This document shows, one piece after another, positions 24,544 to 34,323 of a DNA stretch of 64,000 nt (the first letter of the stretch is position 1; the number at the start of each line of letters is the position of its first letter). The stretch lies in contig JAUIMC010000020.1 of NCBI GenBank assembly GCA_030433215.1, positions 1-64,000 on the forward strand, written 5' to 3'. Source of the DNA: Alphaproteobacteria bacterium. Its GTDB lineage: Bacteria; Pseudomonadota; Alphaproteobacteria; Caulobacterales; Parvularculaceae. The position numbers and the translations under genes are program-made. The notes beneath the pieces were generated by a model. The model did not search any database. It saw only the letters and a list, made by a program, of their open reading frames with translations, and was not told the origin of the DNA.

Positions 24544-25488
24544 ATGAAACTGATCGCCGGAAATTCCAACCGACGGTTAAGCGCAGCGATAGCGCGCAAG
24601 CTTTCCTCATCTTTGGCGAAAGCCGAAATCAAGACCTTCAAAGACGGCGAAGTCTTTGTCGAAATTCAGGAGAATGTGCGCGGCGAGGATGTCTTCGTCA
24701 TCCAGTCGACCTCCTACCCCGCCAATGACAATCTCATGGAGCTGCTGATCACGATGGACGCGCTGAGCCGCGCCTCGGCCAGCCGCATCACCGCCGTCAT
24801 CCCGTATTTCGGCTATGCAAGGCAGGACCGCAAAGCCGGCCCCAGAACGCCGATCTCCGCCAAGCTCGTCGCCAACCTGATCACCACCGCCGGCGCCGAT
24901 CGGGTGCTGACGGTCGATCTCCACGCCGGACAGATCCAGGGCTTTTTCGACATCCCCACCGACAATCTTTACGCAGTGAAGGAATTCGAGAAACGCATTC
25001 GCGAACTGGAAAACGGCAGCCTCGACGATCTCATCGTGGTCTCGCCCGATGTCGGCGGCGTGGTGCGCGCCCGCGCGCTCGCCAAACGCCTCGACGACCG
25101 CCCGCTCGCCATCGTCGACAAACGCCGCGAAGGCCCGGGCCAGTCCGAAGTGATGAACATCATCGGCGAGGTCAAAGGCGGGCATTGCGTGATCTTCGAC
25201 GACATCGTCGATTCCGGCGGCACGCTGTGCAACGCCGCGCAGGCGCTGATGGACAAGGGCGCGAAATCGGTCACCGCCTGCATCACGCATGGCGTTCTTT
25301 CCGACCACGCCGAAGAGCGGATCATGAAATCCGAAGCCCTGAACCGGCTGCTCATCACCGATTCCATCGAGGCGCGCCAGGAAGTCGCCGACTGCCCGAA
25401 AATCGAGCAGGTCGAGATTTCAAAACTCCTGGCCGAAGCGATCCGCCGCATCGCCAACGAAGAATCCGTGTCGAGCCTCTTCGACTAA
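24544..25488 (+). CDS. prs: ribose-phosphate pyrophosphokinase
   Basis: A 314-residue PRPP synthetase that makes PRPP from ribose-5-phosphate and ATP for nucleotide, His and Trp synthesis. Motifs: [20 protein letters not shown] (about 96-105, flexible loop), [15 protein letters not shown] (about 122-136, metal-binding), and the PRPP loop [17 protein letters not shown] (about 216-232). Length is standard. The ATG at 24544 has AAGGGG 10 bases upstream; upstream in-frame ATGs are less likely. Confidence 0.96.
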   Translation: MKLIAGNSNRRLSAAIARKLSSSLAKAEIKTFKDGEVFVEIQENVRGEDVFVIQSTSYPANDNLMELLITMDALSRASASRITAVIPYFGYARQDRKAGPRTPISAKLVANLITTAGADRVLTVDLHAGQIQGFFDIPTDNLYAVKEFEKRIRELENGSLDDLIVVSPDVGGVVRARALAKRLDDRPLAIVDKRREGPGQSEVMNIIGEVKGGHCVIFDDIVDSGGTLCNAAQALMDKGAKSVTACITHGVLSDHAEERIMKSEALNRLLITDSIEARQEVADCPKIEQVEISKLLAEAIRRIANEESVSSLFD

Positions 25489-25506
25489 AATTTCTGTCGC
25501 GTTTTC

Positions 25507-25884
25507 TTAACCCGGATCTTTCCCACCGGGCTCCCACAATTCGATACGGTTGCCTTCCGGATCGAACAGATGCGCGAAGCGTCCGTTAGGCGCATCTTCC
25601 GGATAATCTTCAACCTCGATGCCGGCGGCGCGCAATTGCGCCTTCATGGCGTCGAGATCCTTCACCCGGAAATTGATCATCCACTGGTTTTTCATGTCGC
25701 CGAAATAGGTCGTGTCTTCCTGGAACGGCGCGAACACAACCGTGCCCGCGCTGGTGCGCCAGGGCGGCGTATCGTAATCGCCCGGAACGCGGGTTACGCC
25801 GAGATGATCTTCATACCATTTAGCGAGCATTTCCGGGTCTTTCGCCCGGAAGAAGATCCCGCCGACGCCATCGACTTTTTCCAT
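25507..25884 (-). CDS. VOC (glyoxalase/bleomycin-resistance fold) family protein
   Basis: A 125-residue protein with one VOC unit: paired beta-alpha-beta-beta-beta modules from GVGGIFFRAKDPEMLAKWYEDHLGV (cited in part) to FAHLFDPEGNRIELWEP, the usual ending with a metal-binding Glu. Substrate unknown. It is convergent with prs and preceded upstream by rimK, 73 bp away in the same direction. Confidence 0.82.
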   Translation of the reverse strand: MEKVDGVGGIFFRAKDPEMLAKWYEDHLGVTRVPGDYDTPPWRTSAGTVVFAPFQEDTTYFGDMKNQWMINFRVKDLDAMKAQLRAAGIEVEDYPEDAPNGRFAHLFDPEGNRIELWEPGGKDPG

Positions 25885-25957
25885 GACCGCTCTCCCTTGT
25901 CGGAAAGGGCATCATGGAGCGTGATAACGCGCGAGCGCAATAGCCGAGGGAATCGCG

Positions 25958-26863
25958 TCAGCCCCGGCCCTTGGTCTTGGTCTTGCCGAATTTGGCGTTC
26001 TTTTCGATGAAATCGATGAGCTGTCCGGCGACGTCGATGCCGGTGGCTTTCTCCATGCCTTCCAGGCCGGGCGAGGAATTGACCTCCATCACCACCGGCC
26101 CGTGATTGGAGCGCAGCATGTCGACGCCGCAGAAATTGAGCCCCATGGCCTTCGCCGCGCCGACGGCGGTCGCGCGCTCCTGCGGCGTGATCTTCACGCG
26201 CGAGGCGGAGCCGCCGCGGTGAATGTTGGAGCGGAAATCGCCTTCCTTGCCTTTGCGCTTCATGGAAGCGACGACCTTGTCGCCGAGGACGATGCAGCGC
26301 ACGTCCTCGCCGCCCGCTTCCTTGATGAATTCCTGCACGAGGATGTTCGTGTTGACGCCGCCGAAGGCCTGGATGATCGACTCGGCGCCTTTTTGGGTTT
26401 CCCCGAGAACGACGCCGATGCCTTGCGTGCCTTCGAGCAGCTTGATGATGACGGGCGCGCCGCCGATCAAATCGAGAATCTCGTCAGCCCGGCTGGTCCG
26501 GTGCGCGAATACCGTCACCGGCAGGCCGATGCCGCGCCGCGCCAGCAATTGCAGCGAGCGCAGCTTGTCGCGCGAGCGCGAAATGGCGACGGACTCGTTC
26601 ACCGGATAAACGCCCATCATTTCAAGCTGGCGCAGAACCGCCGTGCCGTAAAAGGTGACCGAGGCGCCGATGCGCGGAATGACCGCGTCAAACAGCGGCA
26701 GGTCCTCGCCGGCATAGCGCACGGACGGACGCAGCGAGGTGATGTTGATATAGCAGCGCAAATGATCCACGACGTCGATCTCGTGCCCGCGCTCCTCCGC
26801 CGCCTCGACGATGCGTTTGTGAGAATAGAGATTCGCGTTGCGGCACATGAGTGCGAGTTTCAT
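25958..26863 (-). CDS. rimK: RimK-type ATP-grasp ligase (ribosomal protein S6--L-glutamate ligase)
   Basis: A 301-residue ATP-grasp enzyme. It adds glutamates to the C-terminus of ribosomal protein S6 in gamma-proteobacteria; the target here is presumed. Visible motifs: [20 protein letters not shown] start, the ATP-grasp segment [16 protein letters not shown] (about 145-160), [19 protein letters not shown], and [18 protein letters not shown] near the C-terminus with metal-binding Glu and Asn. The 13-base gap from the RimB-like gene upstream places both in one operon, as in Pseudomonas rimABK. Confidence 0.9.
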   Translation of the reverse strand: MKLALMCRNANLYSHKRIVEAAEERGHEIDVVDHLRCYINITSLRPSVRYAGEDLPLFDAVIPRIGASVTFYGTAVLRQLEMMGVYPVNESVAISRSRDKLRSLQLLARRGIGLPVTVFAHRTSRADEILDLIGGAPVIIKLLEGTQGIGVVLGETQKGAESIIQAFGGVNTNILVQEFIKEAGGEDVRCIVLGDKVVASMKRKGKEGDFRSNIHRGGSASRVKITPQERATAVGAAKAMGLNFCGVDMLRSNHGPVVMEVNSSPGLEGMEKATGIDVAGQLIDFIEKNAKFGKTKTKGRG

Positions 26864-26876
26864 GAAGCGCCTTCCT

Positions 26877-27347
26877 TCAGTCCTGCCGGCTCTGCAAATA
26901 TGACGCTCCGGGATCGATCAAGAATTTCCGCCGTAGCGCGTCGCGCCCCAGCAAGAGGCGGAAGCCCATGGCGTCCCGGTTCGTAAGAGTCAACTCGATT
27001 TTCCAGGTCCTGTCTCCAAGACGCAAACGCGTTTCGATAACATATCGTTCCTCCTCTTGACCATTGGAGGAACGGATGGTTCGGCGATCCGCAATCGGAG
27101 CGCGGCAGAATATCTCGGGATATTTTCGCCGCTGCACCGGGTGCAGGTAAAACTCCACATGCTCCTCGCCGTCAATCATGGTTTCACGAATATGAAAAGC
27201 GTGAATGGCCGAGGATTTGGCGCCGGTGTCTATCTTTGCATTGATGTTCTCGACCTCGAAATCCGGAAAATCAACCCATTCGCGCCAGCCGATGCACGGC
27301 TTTCTTTTTCTGGGCTTCTTATTTTTTTCCTGTGTCGCCAATGTCAC
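26877..27347 (-). CDS. rimB: RimB/retropepsin-like aspartic protease
   Basis: A 156-residue protein of the family often mislabelled ATP-dependent zinc protease. The catalytic motif [13 protein letters not shown] (about 37-49) is an aspartic-protease DTGA loop, and [16 protein letters not shown] near the C-terminus is the second conserved block. In Pseudomonas RimB counters RimK by removing glutamate tails. A basic 15-residue N-terminal tail precedes the fold. The start is GTG at 27347, one base past the CaiB stop at 27349, so the upstream CoA-transferase gene may be in the operon too. Confidence 0.82.
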   Translation of the reverse strand: MTLATQEKNKKPRKRKPCIGWREWVDFPDFEVENINAKIDTGAKSSAIHAFHIRETMIDGEEHVEFYLHPVQRRKYPEIFCRAPIADRRTIRSSNGQEEERYVIETRLRLGDRTWKIELTLTNRDAMGFRLLLGRDALRRKFLIDPGASYLQSRQD

Positions 27348-27348
27348 G

Positions 27349-28473
27349 CTAGAGCGCTCCTGCTTCTCGCCATTCGGCGATCAGCCTGTCATCGACGCCA
27401 ATCTCGGAAAGAATTTCTTCCGTATGCTGACCTACGCCAGGGATCGCGCCGGGGTCGGGCGGCGCAGCGCCGTCAAAACGGGGCGCCGCCGCGGCCTGCA
27501 AGACGCCATCGATCTCACGCAAGGCGCCGCGCGCAGCCATGTGCGGGTGCGTCGCCGCTTCCGACAGCGCCAGCACGGGCGCGAAACACACATCCGTTCC
27601 CTCAAGCAGCGCCGTCCATTCATCGCGGGTTTTGGTCTTGAACAAGGCGGCGAACCGTTCTTTCAGCGACGGCCATTTCGATGTGTCATATTGCGCGGCG
27701 AAATCGGCGTCCCCGGCAAGCCCCAGTTTTTCGAGAAGCGCCGCGTAGAATTTCGGCTCCAGCGGACCGATGGAGACCCACCCGCCGTCTTTGCATTCAT
27801 AGACGTCGTAAAAGGGCGCGCCGTCGAGCATGCTCTGTCCACGTTGATCGGGCATGCCGCCCGCCGCGCGCAGCGAATAGAGAAGGTTCATCATGTGGGC
27901 CGAGCCATCGACGATGGCGGCGTCGACCACCGTTCCCTCGCCGGTCTCGCGCGCGCGCATGACGCCCGCGAGAATCCCGACCGCGAGATAAAGCGCGCCG
28001 CCGCCCACATCGCCCACAAGCGTCGGCGGGGGGACCGGGCGCTCGCCCTCGCCGCCGGCGTACCAGGCTGCGCCGGAAAGCGCGGCGTAATTCAGATCGT
28101 GCCCGGCGGCGGCGCTGAGCGGGCCGGTCTGGCCCCATCCCGTCAGCCGTCCATAGACCAGCTTTTTATTGCGCGCGCGGGCGACCTCCGGTCCGAGGCC
28201 GAGCCGTTCCATGACTCCGGGCCGCATGCCTTCGATCAGCGCGTCGGCGCCCGCAACGATGTCGAGCGCGATGTTCTTCGCCTGCTCGTTTTTCAGATCG
28301 AGCGCGATGGACCGCTTGCCGCGCTTGTAGATCGCTGCCTTGCCCGCCTCGGCGGCGCCTTTGCGTTCGATCAGGATCACATCGGCGCCGAGATCGGCGA
28401 GCAGCATGCCGCAGAACGGCCCCGGCCCGAGCCCTTCGAATTCAACAATCCTGACGCCGGAAAGCACGCTCAT
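27349..28473 (-). CDS. CaiB/BaiF family, alpha-methylacyl-CoA racemase-like
   Basis: A 374-residue family III CoA-transferase fold protein. N-terminal VRIVEFEGLGPGPFCGMLLADLGADV and the GDVGGGALYLAVGILAG block (about 150-165) match the alpha-methylacyl-CoA racemase branch, which epimerises 2-methylacyl-CoA esters, more than the transferases. The catalytic Asp and Glu/His of racemases are plausibly in this block, but I cannot align them with certainty. The ATG at 28473 is used. Downstream lie rimB and rimK, with almost no gap. A role in branched fatty-acid or sterol breakdown is possible. Confidence 0.85.
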   Translation of the reverse strand: MSVLSGVRIVEFEGLGPGPFCGMLLADLGADVILIERKGAAEAGKAAIYKRGKRSIALDLKNEQAKNIALDIVAGADALIEGMRPGVMERLGLGPEVARARNKKLVYGRLTGWGQTGPLSAAAGHDLNYAALSGAAWYAGGEGERPVPPPTLVGDVGGGALYLAVGILAGVMRARETGEGTVVDAAIVDGSAHMMNLLYSLRAAGGMPDQRGQSMLDGAPFYDVYECKDGGWVSIGPLEPKFYAALLEKLGLAGDADFAAQYDTSKWPSLKERFAALFKTKTRDEWTALLEGTDVCFAPVLALSEAATHPHMAARGALREIDGVLQAAAAPRFDGAAPPDPGAIPGVGQHTEEILSEIGVDDRLIAEWREAGAL

Positions 28474-28562
28474 CCTCAACCTTTTGCGGGGCGCGGCGCG
28501 GCGGCGCCGGCGCTTGCCCTCGTCATGCCTTTATTCTCTGGAAAAACAAAGAGTAAGATCGG

Positions 28563-29648
28563 CTATTCCGCCGCGTGAATATGGCGCCGTCCGGCCTCGT
28601 CGGAAAGCCGGCCGCCCGCAAAGACGAAGCCTTCGACCCCGGGCACATAGAGCATGTTGGTGAGCCGGCCTGAGAACGCCAGATACTCGCCGTCTTCGCC
28701 GCCGCGCATGCAGACATGGGGCAGCGCGATCACCTCGCCGAGCTGCGAGAGCGCTTTTTCACCGACCGCCCGGAACTGCGGCATGTCGTCGGGATGAACG
28801 ATCTGCTTGGTTGTCATGCCCAAAAGCAAGGCTGCCGGGACGCCGAACGCCTTTTCCGCCGAAGGGCTGGCATAGATCACCTTGCCTTCCGGCGAAAAGA
28901 TCAGCGTGATGTCGAGAGACGACTCGACAAGCGCGCGAAAGCGCTGCTCGGCAGTGTTGGCGTCGTCGACCCTGCGGCGCAGGACGGAAAGAAGTTTCTC
29001 GTTTTTGGTGTGCAACAGGATCGAGCGGTCGATCATCCGCTGCGTCACCAGGGCAAGGTACGCCGTCGCGATTCCGTAAAACGCGACCGCCGCCGCGATC
29101 AGCAGGCCATTAGGGGTCGCCATCAAGGCGTATGTCACGGCAAGCGGCGCCAGCGCGGGAATGTTGAACGCCAGAACGGCCCGCCATGAGGCGCCGGCCG
29201 AGACGATCGCCGCCGCCGTCATGCCGGCGATCACGAAGGGAAGGAAGGCGTGATCGATTGCGCCGTGTACGGCGAATATGGGCGCGAGCGCGCCCCAGAC
29301 CATGCCGTTGAGGCCCATGAACAGAATATGCAGCTTTGCGAAATTCGAGAGGTTGCGCGCGCCGACGCCGCCCACGCGGTAGCGCAGCCACAACCCGGCG
29401 CGCAATGCCGCGATGGCGAGCACCGCGCCGGCCCAGACGAAGAGGACGTTCTGCTCCACATCGCGCCAGGCGATCCCGACGGTGATCAGCGCATTCAGGG
29501 CGCTGGCGAACACCGCAACCGGCGCCCCGCGAAACAGAAGCGCCGCCCGCTCGACCTTGATCTTGACCGCTTCGACCTGCGTCAGGCCCTTCAATCGGGC
29601 CTTGCGGCTAGGAACTTTAGAAATTGCGGTCTGCAACTCCGCAATCAT
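28563..29648 (-). CDS. membrane-anchored PAS sensor without an output domain
   Basis: A 361-residue protein. Residues ~40-215 hold about six hydrophobic segments, including MVWGALAPIFAVHG and AFLPFVIAGMTAAAIVSAG. A linker helix (MIDRSILLHTKNEKLLSVLRRRV) leads to a PAS domain (about 237-350, FRALVESSLDITLIFSPEGK, IVHPDDMPQF). It ends there: no kinase, GGDEF, EAL or methyl-accepting domain. The N-terminal membrane module resembles MASE-like sensor regions of diguanylate cyclases and kinases. A CAGGAG site precedes the ATG. It probably signals through a separate partner, not visible here. Confidence 0.72.
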   Translation of the reverse strand: MIAELQTAISKVPSRKARLKGLTQVEAVKIKVERAALLFRGAPVAVFASALNALITVGIAWRDVEQNVLFVWAGAVLAIAALRAGLWLRYRVGGVGARNLSNFAKLHILFMGLNGMVWGALAPIFAVHGAIDHAFLPFVIAGMTAAAIVSAGASWRAVLAFNIPALAPLAVTYALMATPNGLLIAAAVAFYGIATAYLALVTQRMIDRSILLHTKNEKLLSVLRRRVDDANTAEQRFRALVESSLDITLIFSPEGKVIYASPSAEKAFGVPAALLLGMTTKQIVHPDDMPQFRAVGEKALSQLGEVIALPHVCMRGGEDGEYLAFSGRLTNMLYVPGVEGFVFAGGRLSDEAGRRHIHAAE

Positions 29649-29766
29649 AAGCTCTCCTGTGTTCCCCCGCTCGGCTTTGGAAATATACCGCAGGATCGTC
29701 TCAAACCAAAAGTTGGAGACGCCCCCTCCGGCGATGATTTTCCACAGGCCCCGAACAACGCCCTAA

Positions 29767-31146
<1,380 letters not shown>

Positions 31147-31191
31147 GCTTTTGACGGCTCGCAAGGCCCAAGGAGTTCCATCGATAAATCC

Positions 31192-31226
31192 GAACAATCA
31201 AACTGATATTATCAATTTGATTGTTC
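31192..31226. promoter_or_regulatory. 11-bp inverted repeat at the dps promoter
   Basis: GAACAATCAAA (31192-31202) and TTTGATTGTTC (31216-31226) are exact reverse complements with a 13-base spacer, 47 bases before the dps ATG. The right arm overlaps a -35-like TTGATT, so a bound regulator would touch RNA polymerase. This is a likely operator for the oxidative-stress, iron or starvation regulator of dps, for example OxyR or a Fur-family protein; which one is not determined. Confidence 0.65.
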
Positions 31227-31245
31227 TCCCGCTCGTCCCTATGTA
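31217..31245 (+). promoter_or_regulatory. putative dps promoter (-35/-10)
   Basis: TTGATT (31217-31222), 17 bases, then TATGTA (31240-31245), giving a start about 20 bases before the ATG. Matches to consensus are modest (TTGA and TAT), which would suit an activated promoter. Confidence 0.45.
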
Positions 31246-31272
31246 CTAGCTAAGCAACAAAGGAGAGACCCC

Positions 31273-31746
31273 ATGGTGAAAGTCGACATTGGCATAGCAG
31301 AGAACGCGCGCAATTCCGTCGCTGAAGCGCTCAATGCGACGCTCGCCGACACTTATGCGCTGTATATGAAAACCCACGCCTATCACTGGAACGTGACGGG
31401 GCCGCAGTTCAATACGCTCCATGTCATGTTTGAGGAGCAATATCGCGAGATGTGGGAAGCGCTGGACGAGATCGCTGAACGCGTGCGCGCGCTGGGCGTC
31501 TACGCCCCGACGAGCGGCAAACAGTTCGCCGAACTGTCAGCGCTCGACAATGCGGACACGACGCCGCCCAAATCCGACGTCATGATCAAGAACCTTCTCG
31601 CCGACCACGAGACGCTGATCAAACGCGCGCGCGAAGGTCTCGAAACGGCGGAAGAAGCCGGCGACGCGGCGAGCGCGGACCTTCTGACGGTGCGCATCCA
31701 GACGCACGAAAAGACCGCCTGGATGCTGCGTTCTCTCGCCGAGTAA
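31273..31746 (+). CDS. dps: Dps/starvation-inducible DNA-binding ferritin-like protein
   Basis: A 157-residue Dps of normal length. It assembles as a dodecamer, oxidises Fe2+ with H2O2 and stores iron, protecting DNA. The ferroxidase signature is present: MKTHAYHWNVTGPQFNTLH (about 34-52), FEEQYREMWEALDEIAER. The N-terminal tail is short with few lysines, so DNA binding may be weak. A strong AAGGAG site precedes the ATG, and a Rho-independent terminator follows 34 bases after the stop: a single-gene transcript. Confidence 0.95.
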   Translation: MVKVDIGIAENARNSVAEALNATLADTYALYMKTHAYHWNVTGPQFNTLHVMFEEQYREMWEALDEIAERVRALGVYAPTSGKQFAELSALDNADTTPPKSDVMIKNLLADHETLIKRAREGLETAEEAGDAASADLLTVRIQTHEKTAWMLRSLAE

Positions 31747-31780
31747 GATTTCTTTTCAATCCTCAACTGGATTGCGCTCA

Positions 31781-31808
31781 GGGCTGGCTTCATCGCCAGC
31801 CCTTTTTA
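31781..31808 (+). terminator. Rho-independent terminator after dps
   Basis: GGGCTGGC (31781-31788) and GCCAGCCC (31795-31802) form a perfect 8-bp stem with a 6-base loop, followed by TTTTTATTT. Confidence 0.9.
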
Positions 31809-31945
31809 TTTCATGGAATCATTAGTTTACGGACAATCGGAAAGATTTTCCGCGAAAAACCCTTATCTGTGCTTAGGGCCACACAGTCTTGTTAAGTAAG
31901 TCTACAGTTGGTACGATGCTTGTGTGTTTAAGGACGGGGGACGCC

Positions 31946-32734
31946 TTGAAGACGCCATTCAAAATATTCGCATCTATCGCATTCATTGCGCCCTTGCTGG
32001 CTGCGCCAGCCTCGGCCGCCGTGCAAACATTGGCCCATGGGCGCATCGATTACAGCGTCACCGTCCACGACCTGCCCGACGATGTGAGCGCAGCGATTGT
32101 CGGGCCGTCATTTTCCATTAATGACGGCGACGAAAACGACTATTCCGTGGATGACGTCTTCGCCCCGACAACAAGCGGTTACTTCGAAGCGCAGGCTCGG
32201 TCTTCATACTCGACCCTGGCTTTCGATGTCAGCACTATCGGCGCGAACGTGTTATATGGCTTTACGAATACGTCGTCCGAAGAACGCACGGTGAGCATTA
32301 CCGCTTCCGCGAGCTCTCAGGCTCATTTCGATCTGGAAGGCCCGCCTGTCCCCCACCCAAGCACATATGGCGGCGGCGTGGTGGCGGGCATTACGAGTTT
32401 CTTCTTTGGAACGAGTTTTAGCGGCGCGGCTGACGATTTCGAGACCGTATCGTCTACGGACTTTCATCTCGTGGACGTGCTCGATGCGCCCTGGGTTGAA
32501 ACAGCCTCTTTTGACGACATGGTTTCTCTTTCAATTATTCTCGAGCCATACGAAATTCTGGCTCTCTCGATTTACACGGAGATTACAGCCACCGCTTTGA
32601 CCGACGGGCGGACCATCGCGCCAATTCCGGGCGCCGTGTGGCTGTTCGGAACGGCGATGGGCGCGTTCGCTTTTTACCGCCGCCGCCCCGGCAAATGCGT
32701 CCCCCGAATGTCCGGGAACGCTCCGAAATTGTAA
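31946..32734 (+). CDS. exported protein with PEP-CTERM/VPxxA-type sorting signal
   Basis: A 262-residue secreted protein. From the TTG at 31946 (SD AAGGACGGGGGA just upstream) the N-terminus is a clean signal peptide, KTPFKIFASIAFIAPLLAA, cleaved after ASA. The body is Ser/Thr/Asp-rich beta-type sequence. Near the C-terminus IPGAVWLFGTAMGAFAFYRRR gives the motif, membrane span and Arg cluster of exosortase-type (PEP-CTERM variant) anchors, though about 15 extra residues follow, which is unusual. An ATG at 31916 would add ten residues. No exosortase lies in this window. GC is lower here than in neighbours, so the gene may be acquired. Confidence 0.7.
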   Translation: MKTPFKIFASIAFIAPLLAAPASAAVQTLAHGRIDYSVTVHDLPDDVSAAIVGPSFSINDGDENDYSVDDVFAPTTSGYFEAQARSSYSTLAFDVSTIGANVLYGFTNTSSEERTVSITASASSQAHFDLEGPPVPHPSTYGGGVVAGITSFFFGTSFSGAADDFETVSSTDFHLVDVLDAPWVETASFDDMVSLSIILEPYEILALSIYTEITATALTDGRTIAPIPGAVWLFGTAMGAFAFYRRRPGKCVPRMSGNAPKL

Positions 32735-32750
32735 GAGAATTACGTCGCGC

Positions 32751-33536
32751 CTAGGCGACCTCGACGACGCCGACCCCTGCGAATTCGACGGCCGCTGAAA
32801 ATCGGGGGTCCCGGGCGACCTCTTTCCAGCACGCATTCATGTCGTCGGAAAAATTGATGTCGTCCAGGACGACAAGAGAGCCTTTTTTCACCCGCTTCAT
32901 GACAATGGCCAACTGGCTGTTCACAAAGTCGCTCGTGTGAATGGCGTCGATCAGGCACAGGTCGATGGTCTCGCCGGCCTCGTCGAGAACGCCCACATGA
33001 TCCTCAAAGGCGCCGATCGTCGATATGAAACGGTTGCTGACGGATTTCAGGTTCTCCCGCGCGACCGCGGCCCATATTTCATTGGGATCGAAAGTGTAAA
33101 GCGTTCCGCGCCCATTGGCCTCCAGCCCGGCCAGCCAATACATGCCCGACACGCCGAACGCCGTTCCGAACTCCACAACGCAATCGGGTTTGCCGGTCTC
33201 GACCAGCCAGAGAAAAAAGCGGCCCACCTGCTGATTGGTGCGCACCTGCTCCGAAGAGCGCTTGGCGCCCGGACCTACGGAGCCCGGATAGTTCTCGAGC
33301 TTCTCGTATCCTTCCCACAGGGGCATCGCGCCCTGGCGCTCCGTCGCCAGCGCGCGCTCTTCTATTTTCTCGATCAGCGAATTTTGCGAGCCGCCGCCCA
33401 GCCGGAAGCGCGAGACGCCTTCAAGCTGTGAACCGGGCTCGGCGCGAAGGAGCTTGGGTTTCGTTAAATGATTTGAGATCCGGCTCTTTACGGCTCCGGG
33501 AAGCAACTTCCTGGCGAGATCCCGAATTGCGTTCAT
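32751..33536 (-). CDS. class I SAM-dependent methyltransferase
   Basis: A 261-residue methyltransferase. The SAM loop is CVVEFGTAFGVSGMYWLA (about 117-134), followed by acidic TFDPNEIW, LCLIDAIHTSDF (about 190-201) and VVLDDINFSDDM, which may bind a metal as in catechol- or CmcI-type O-methyltransferases. The substrate is unknown; sugar or small-molecule methylation is possible. The start at 33536 has a GAGGGG site 3 bases upstream; the longer frame lacks one. It converges with the PEP-CTERM gene 16 bases away, and tRNA-Thr lies upstream on the same strand. Confidence 0.8.
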   Translation of the reverse strand: MNAIRDLARKLLPGAVKSRISNHLTKPKLLRAEPGSQLEGVSRFRLGGGSQNSLIEKIEERALATERQGAMPLWEGYEKLENYPGSVGPGAKRSSEQVRTNQQVGRFFLWLVETGKPDCVVEFGTAFGVSGMYWLAGLEANGRGTLYTFDPNEIWAAVARENLKSVSNRFISTIGAFEDHVGVLDEAGETIDLCLIDAIHTSDFVNSQLAIVMKRVKKGSLVVLDDINFSDDMNACWKEVARDPRFSAAVEFAGVGVVEVA

Positions 33537-33717
33537 CGCCCCCTCAGAACCGCAACACAATACATGCTCATTATTCTGAATGGATTTAAGCTGACCTGTC
33601 AATCAGCGCCGGTTTCAGGCAAATCTTCAGTCAACGTCCAGCAGGGCCCGCAAAACAGGGCGTGTCGTCCTCTTGATCGCAAAAGAAACAGACGTCAGGC
33701 GGGATCGCAGCTTGAAA

Positions 33718-33793
33718 TGGTGCCCCCAGTCCGACTCGAACGAACGACCTACTGATTACAAATCAGTTGCTCTACCAGCTGAGCTATAGGGGC
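33718..33793 (-). tRNA. tRNA-Thr (anticodon TGT)
   Basis: A 76-base tRNA on the minus strand with encoded CCA. The acceptor GCCCCTA pairs with TGGGGGC, the anticodon stem is ACTGA/TCAGT around loop TTTGTAA, and the T arm is GTTCG-TTCGAGT-CGGAC. Anticodon TGT reads ACA and other Thr codons. The arms fold without mismatch except expected G-T pairs. Confidence 0.96.
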
Positions 33794-33873
33794 TTTTGAC
33801 GCAGGGGATACCGGATTGGACGCCGCCTGACTAGAGGGTATAGAAAAGCCCTCGATTTTTCCGGAGCGCCCGC

Positions 33874-34323
33874 ATGATCCGCCTTTTCGCCCTCTTCGCC
33901 GCCCTCCTTCTCGCCGCCTGCGGCGACAGCGGAGGCGACGCCGGCGGCGCCCCGGCGAGCGCAGCAGACAGCGGAACCGCCGCGCCGGCGGCCGAGACCG
34001 AAGCGACGCCGGCGGAGCGCGGCCGCGTGGTCTTCAATGAATGCGGCATCTGCCACGCGGCGCAACAGGACGCCCCCAAGGGCCTCGGCCCCAACCTCTT
34101 CGGCGTCGTGGGGCGCGAGGCGGGAACGCTTGAAGGATTCGCCTATTCCCAGGCGATGAAAAACGCCGGCATCGTCTGGAGCGAGGAAACCCTCGACGCC
34201 TTCCTTGAAAATCCGCTGCAATATGTGCGCGGCAACCGCATGGCCTATGCGGGCCTGCGCAACGAGCAGCGACGCGCTGACCTCATCGCCTATCTGATGA
34301 CGTTGCAGCCGGACGCGGATTAA
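33874..34323 (+). CDS. membrane-anchored class I cytochrome c lipoprotein
   Basis: A 149-residue lipoprotein: signal MIRLFALFAALLLAAC with lipobox Cys16, then a 30-residue Gly/Ala/Ser/Thr/Pro linker (DSGGDAGGAPAS and following). The cytochrome domain begins near residue 46; heme attachment is CGICH (57-61), and the axial Met is probably in GNRMAYAGL (about 121). It resembles cytochrome c2/c552 electron carriers, tethered to the periplasmic face of the inner membrane or the outer membrane. No signal sequences for an oxidase are nearby. Its stop overlaps that of the convergent aldolase-like gene by 3 bases. Confidence 0.88.
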   Translation: MIRLFALFAALLLAACGDSGGDAGGAPASAADSGTAAPAAETEATPAERGRVVFNECGICHAAQQDAPKGLGPNLFGVVGREAGTLEGFAYSQAMKNAGIVWSEETLDAFLENPLQYVRGNRMAYAGLRNEQRRADLIAYLMTLQPDAD

